This document shows positions 62,054-64,000 of a DNA stretch of 64,000 nt, in pieces. The DNA is from Roseiflexus castenholzii DSM 13941. Its GTDB lineage: Bacteria; Chloroflexota; Chloroflexia; Chloroflexales; Roseiflexaceae. Under the pieces are notes generated by a model that had not been told where the DNA came from, did not search any database, and saw only the letters and a program-made list of their open reading frames with translations. Made by a program: the position numbers and the translations under genes. The DNA is taken from assembly GCF_000017805.1 (NCBI RefSeq), contig NC_009767.1, positions 5,314,001-5,378,000 of the forward strand, in the 5' to 3' direction. The number at the start of each line of letters is the position of its first letter. Position 1 is the stretch's first letter.

Positions 62054-63313
62054 GTGGCTGTCAACACTCGCATCCATGTCGTCATCGTCACCGCTCCAGA
62101 ACGTCTCGATCAGGAATGGATCGGTCGCCTGGCAGCCGAACCGGACATCGCGCGCGTCGATCGGGTTGCAGCGACAACTGCCGGCTTCGAACTGATCCAG
62201 CAAACGCGCCCAGATCTTGTGATCGTGGATCGCGACACCGATCAGGCGGAACAACTGATCCGTCAGGTCTTCACCACCCTGCCTGCAACGATCTGCATCG
62301 CAGTGACGGCGCGGGTCGATACCGCAACGCTGCGCCGACTCGTGGCGGTTGGCGCGCGCGATGTGCTCGGACGTCCAATCCAGTATGCGGAACTGAGCCA
62401 AAGTATTCGCACGCTGCTCGACACCGAAACCGACCGTCGCGCGCGCGCCCTGGTGACGCTCAATGGCAATCGCCCGCAGATGCGCGGCAAACTCGTGGTC
62501 GTCATCTCACCCAAAGGCGGATCGGGCACGACGACGATCGCCGCCAACCTGGCGGTCGGCTTGCGTCAGGTCAGCGCCAGCCGCGTGTTGCTCGCCGATT
62601 GCTGCCTTCAGTTTGGCGATGCCGGCGTACACCTGAACCTCTGGTCGAAACATACGCTGGTTGATTTCATCGATCACCTTGACGATATCGACGACGCCAT
62701 GATCGGCTCGGTCGTCCAGCAGCACGAATCCGGCACACATGTGCTGCTCGCACCCAATACACCCGATGCCGCTGGCGACATCAGCGGCGAACAGATCAGC
62801 CGCCTGATTGATGCGCTGCTCGAACGGTATAGTTACGTTGTCGCCGATACCTGGTCATTCCTCGACGATATTACCGCAACCCTGGTCAGCAAAGCCAACG
62901 AGACGCTGGTTGTGACCACGCCGGAAGTGCCGTCGCTCAAGAATGTCAAGCGCTTTCTAGAATTCATTCAGCGCGAAGGACTGACACACGGCAGGATCAC
63001 GCTGGTGATCAACCGCTTTCCCAGCGTCGATGGCATTGCGCTTGATGATGTCAAACAACATTTGCGCCATCCGATCGGCGCCAACATTCCGAGCGAAGGA
63101 CGCCTGGTAACGCACAGCGTCAACCGGGGCATTCCGATTGTGATATCGCACCCGGAAAGTTGGGTGGGGCAGAGCCTGCTCAAACTGGCGGCGCACATTG
63201 CTGGCGAGCAGGTTGCCACGCTCTCACTCGCGCCGTCCCGGTCACGCGCGAAAGGATTGGCGGGACTGATCGAACGGCGCGGTTTCTTTGGTTTTGCGCG
63301 ACGTGAAACGTAG
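62054..63313 (+). CDS. cpaE: Pilus assembly ATPase CpaE/TadZ (MinD/ParA-like)
   Basis: The 419-residue protein has an N-terminal atypical receiver domain (residues 5-130: HVVIVTAPERLDQEW, LVIVDRDTDQAEQLI). A MinD/ParA-like ATPase domain has deviant Walker A SPKGGSGTTTIAANLAVGL and the DTWSFLDD and ETLVVTTPEVPSLKNVKRF segments. TadZ proteins position the Tad pilus machine in the cell. The GTG at 62054 follows GAAGGAAC by 8 nt. Bases 61866-62053 upstream hold only a GGGCGCGCCC palindrome. Confidence 0.9.
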   Translation: MAVNTRIHVVIVTAPERLDQEWIGRLAAEPDIARVDRVAATTAGFELIQQTRPDLVIVDRDTDQAEQLIRQVFTTLPATICIAVTARVDTATLRRLVAVGARDVLGRPIQYAELSQSIRTLLDTETDRRARALVTLNGNRPQMRGKLVVVISPKGGSGTTTIAANLAVGLRQVSASRVLLADCCLQFGDAGVHLNLWSKHTLVDFIDHLDDIDDAMIGSVVQQHESGTHVLLAPNTPDAAGDISGEQISRLIDALLERYSYVVADTWSFLDDITATLVSKANETLVVTTPEVPSLKNVKRFLEFIQREGLTHGRITLVINRFPSVDGIALDDVKQHLRHPIGANIPSEGRLVTHSVNRGIPIVISHPESWVGQSLLKLAAHIAGEQVATLSLAPSRSRAKGLAGLIERRGFFGFARRET

Positions 63314-63328
63314 GGGAGACGTGTTGCC

Positions 63329-64000
63329 GTGAATCGATTTCGTTTTTCGCGCAGCGGCGCGAACAATGCACAGCAATCAGCCAATGCCTCACCTTTCGAC
63401 GATCTGCGCTCACCGGTCGAATCGGTACGCCCTGTTGCGCCACGATCGCCGGTTCCGCCATCGCTCCACGACGACACCCGTGACGAACGCGATCTGATCG
63501 AAGCAGTGCAATCGCAGTTGATCAACGAAACCGACACCAGCGGTCGGCGCGAGCCGGAATACTACGCTCGCCGCATTGCCGAACTGGTGACCGAGCACCT
63601 CGAACAAAGCGGACGCGTCGTTTCTGAGCGTGAGCGCAACCGCCTGATTCGCCTGGCACAGTCCGAACTGCTTGGGCTTGGTCCGCTCGAACCGCTGCTC
63701 GCCGACGATACCGTCAGCGAGATTATGGTCAACGGTCCGCATCAGATTTGGATCGAGCGCAACGGCAAGTTGCAGGAGACCGACGCCCGCTTCATCGACG
63801 AAGATCACGTGCGACGCATTATCGACCGGATCATCTCGCCACTCGGTCGGCGCTGCGACGAAACGACGCCAATGGTTGACGCGCGCCTGCCCGACGGCTC
63901 GCGCGTCAACGCGATCATTCCACCGCTGGCGATCAACGGCAGCACGATCACCATCCGCAAGTTCTCGCGTATTCCGTTGACTGCCACTGACCTGATCACA
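63329..64000 (+). CDS. cpaF: Tad pilus secretion ATPase CpaF/TadA, 3' end beyond window
   Basis: The frame is open from a GTG at 63329 to the right edge (224 codons). After an N-terminal low-complexity stretch, the type II/IV secretion ATPase N-domain is clear: LVTEHLEQSG, ELLGLGPLEPLLADDTVSEIMVNGPHQIWIERNGKL, RIIDRIISPLGRRCDETTPMVDARLPDGSRVNAIIPPLAINGSTITIRKF. The Walker A and B parts lie outside. It powers Flp pilus polymerisation. GGGGAG lies about 10 nt before the GTG. Co-transcribed with cpaE, 15 nt downstream. Confidence 0.93.
   Translation, partial: MNRFRFSRSGANNAQQSANASPFDDLRSPVESVRPVAPRSPVPPSLHDDTRDERDLIEAVQSQLINETDTSGRREPEYYARRIAELVTEHLEQSGRVVSERERNRLIRLAQSELLGLGPLEPLLADDTVSEIMVNGPHQIWIERNGKLQETDARFIDEDHVRRIIDRIISPLGRRCDETTPMVDARLPDGSRVNAIIPPLAINGSTITIRKFSRIPLTATDLIT

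Noticed and set aside
1..64000. tRNA or rRNA genes
   Set aside because: I scanned for T-loop and anticodon-arm patterns and for conserved rRNA words and saw none; a covariance search (tRNAscan-SE, barrnap) would be decisive.

Overview
The window is GC-rich bacterial DNA, dense in genes. The gene set suggests a filamentous anoxygenic phototroph of the Chloroflexota, most likely Roseiflexus or a close relative. The supporting genes are a propionyl-CoA carboxylase carboxyltransferase with the propionyl-type Asp, kaiB-kaiC, glcD/glcE, a phytol/dolichol-kinase-like protein and Tad pilus genes, and there are abundant dispersed and tandem repeats. The genus is an inference from gene content; no rRNA gene or tRNA was seen.

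Layout. 1-5.1 kb: an AT-richer, probably imported hypothetical gene that runs off the left edge, pccB, a small membrane protein, a GNAT acetyltransferase, and a thioredoxin plus CsoR/CstR-family repressor operon with a visible promoter and operator-like palindrome. 5.4-6.7 kb: an ECF sigma factor and its probable anti-sigma partner. 6.8-17.3 kb: one long plus-strand glycerol/dihydroxyacetone cluster, dhaK-dhaL-glpA-glpB-glpC-dhaM-ptsH-ptsI, ending in a Ser/Thr kinase translationally coupled to ptsI. 17.4-20.5 kb: CCA-adding enzyme, Hsp20 and HtpX. 20.4-28.1 kb: a TPP-riboswitch-controlled thiamin salvage and uptake operon (thiE, thiM, thiW, fused ecfAA', ecfT, thiD). This operon is invaded by a MITE-like element and by a 1.8-kb array of hairpin-forming tandem repeats. 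28.4-35.2 kb: an MNT/HEPN pair, a PD40 propeller protein, an alpha/beta-hydrolase, a PMT-like membrane protein and an unknown gene with a consensus sigma-70 promoter. 35.6-37.2 kb: a REP-associated tyrosine transposase (RAYT) carrying 42 in-frame 21-bp repeats. 38.3-40.3 kb: a PAS-PAS-GAF-HD-GYP regulator.

40.6-49.8 kb is a minus-strand surface-polysaccharide operon. It encodes a deacetylase, two membrane or export proteins (one a Wzz-like domain fused to an ABC-2 permease), and two glycosyltransferases. One of these carries a 7-bp repeat tract directly after its start codon. 50-55.9 kb: msrA, the phytol/dolichol-kinase-like gene, glcE, a truncated Uma2 gene, glcD and a LysM protein. 56.0-60.1 kb: a minus-strand clock-like operon, histidine kinase - response regulator - kaiB - kaiC. 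The response regulator's C-terminal helical domain resembles that of KaiA, which would make it a candidate KaiA substitute. 60.2-64 kb: a single-domain response regulator and the start of a Tad/Flp pilus operon (cpaB, cpaE, cpaF, the last cut by the right edge).

Four copies of one MITE-like element with ends ATACCAATGAC lie at 1.2, 5.0, 22.4 and 51.4 kb.
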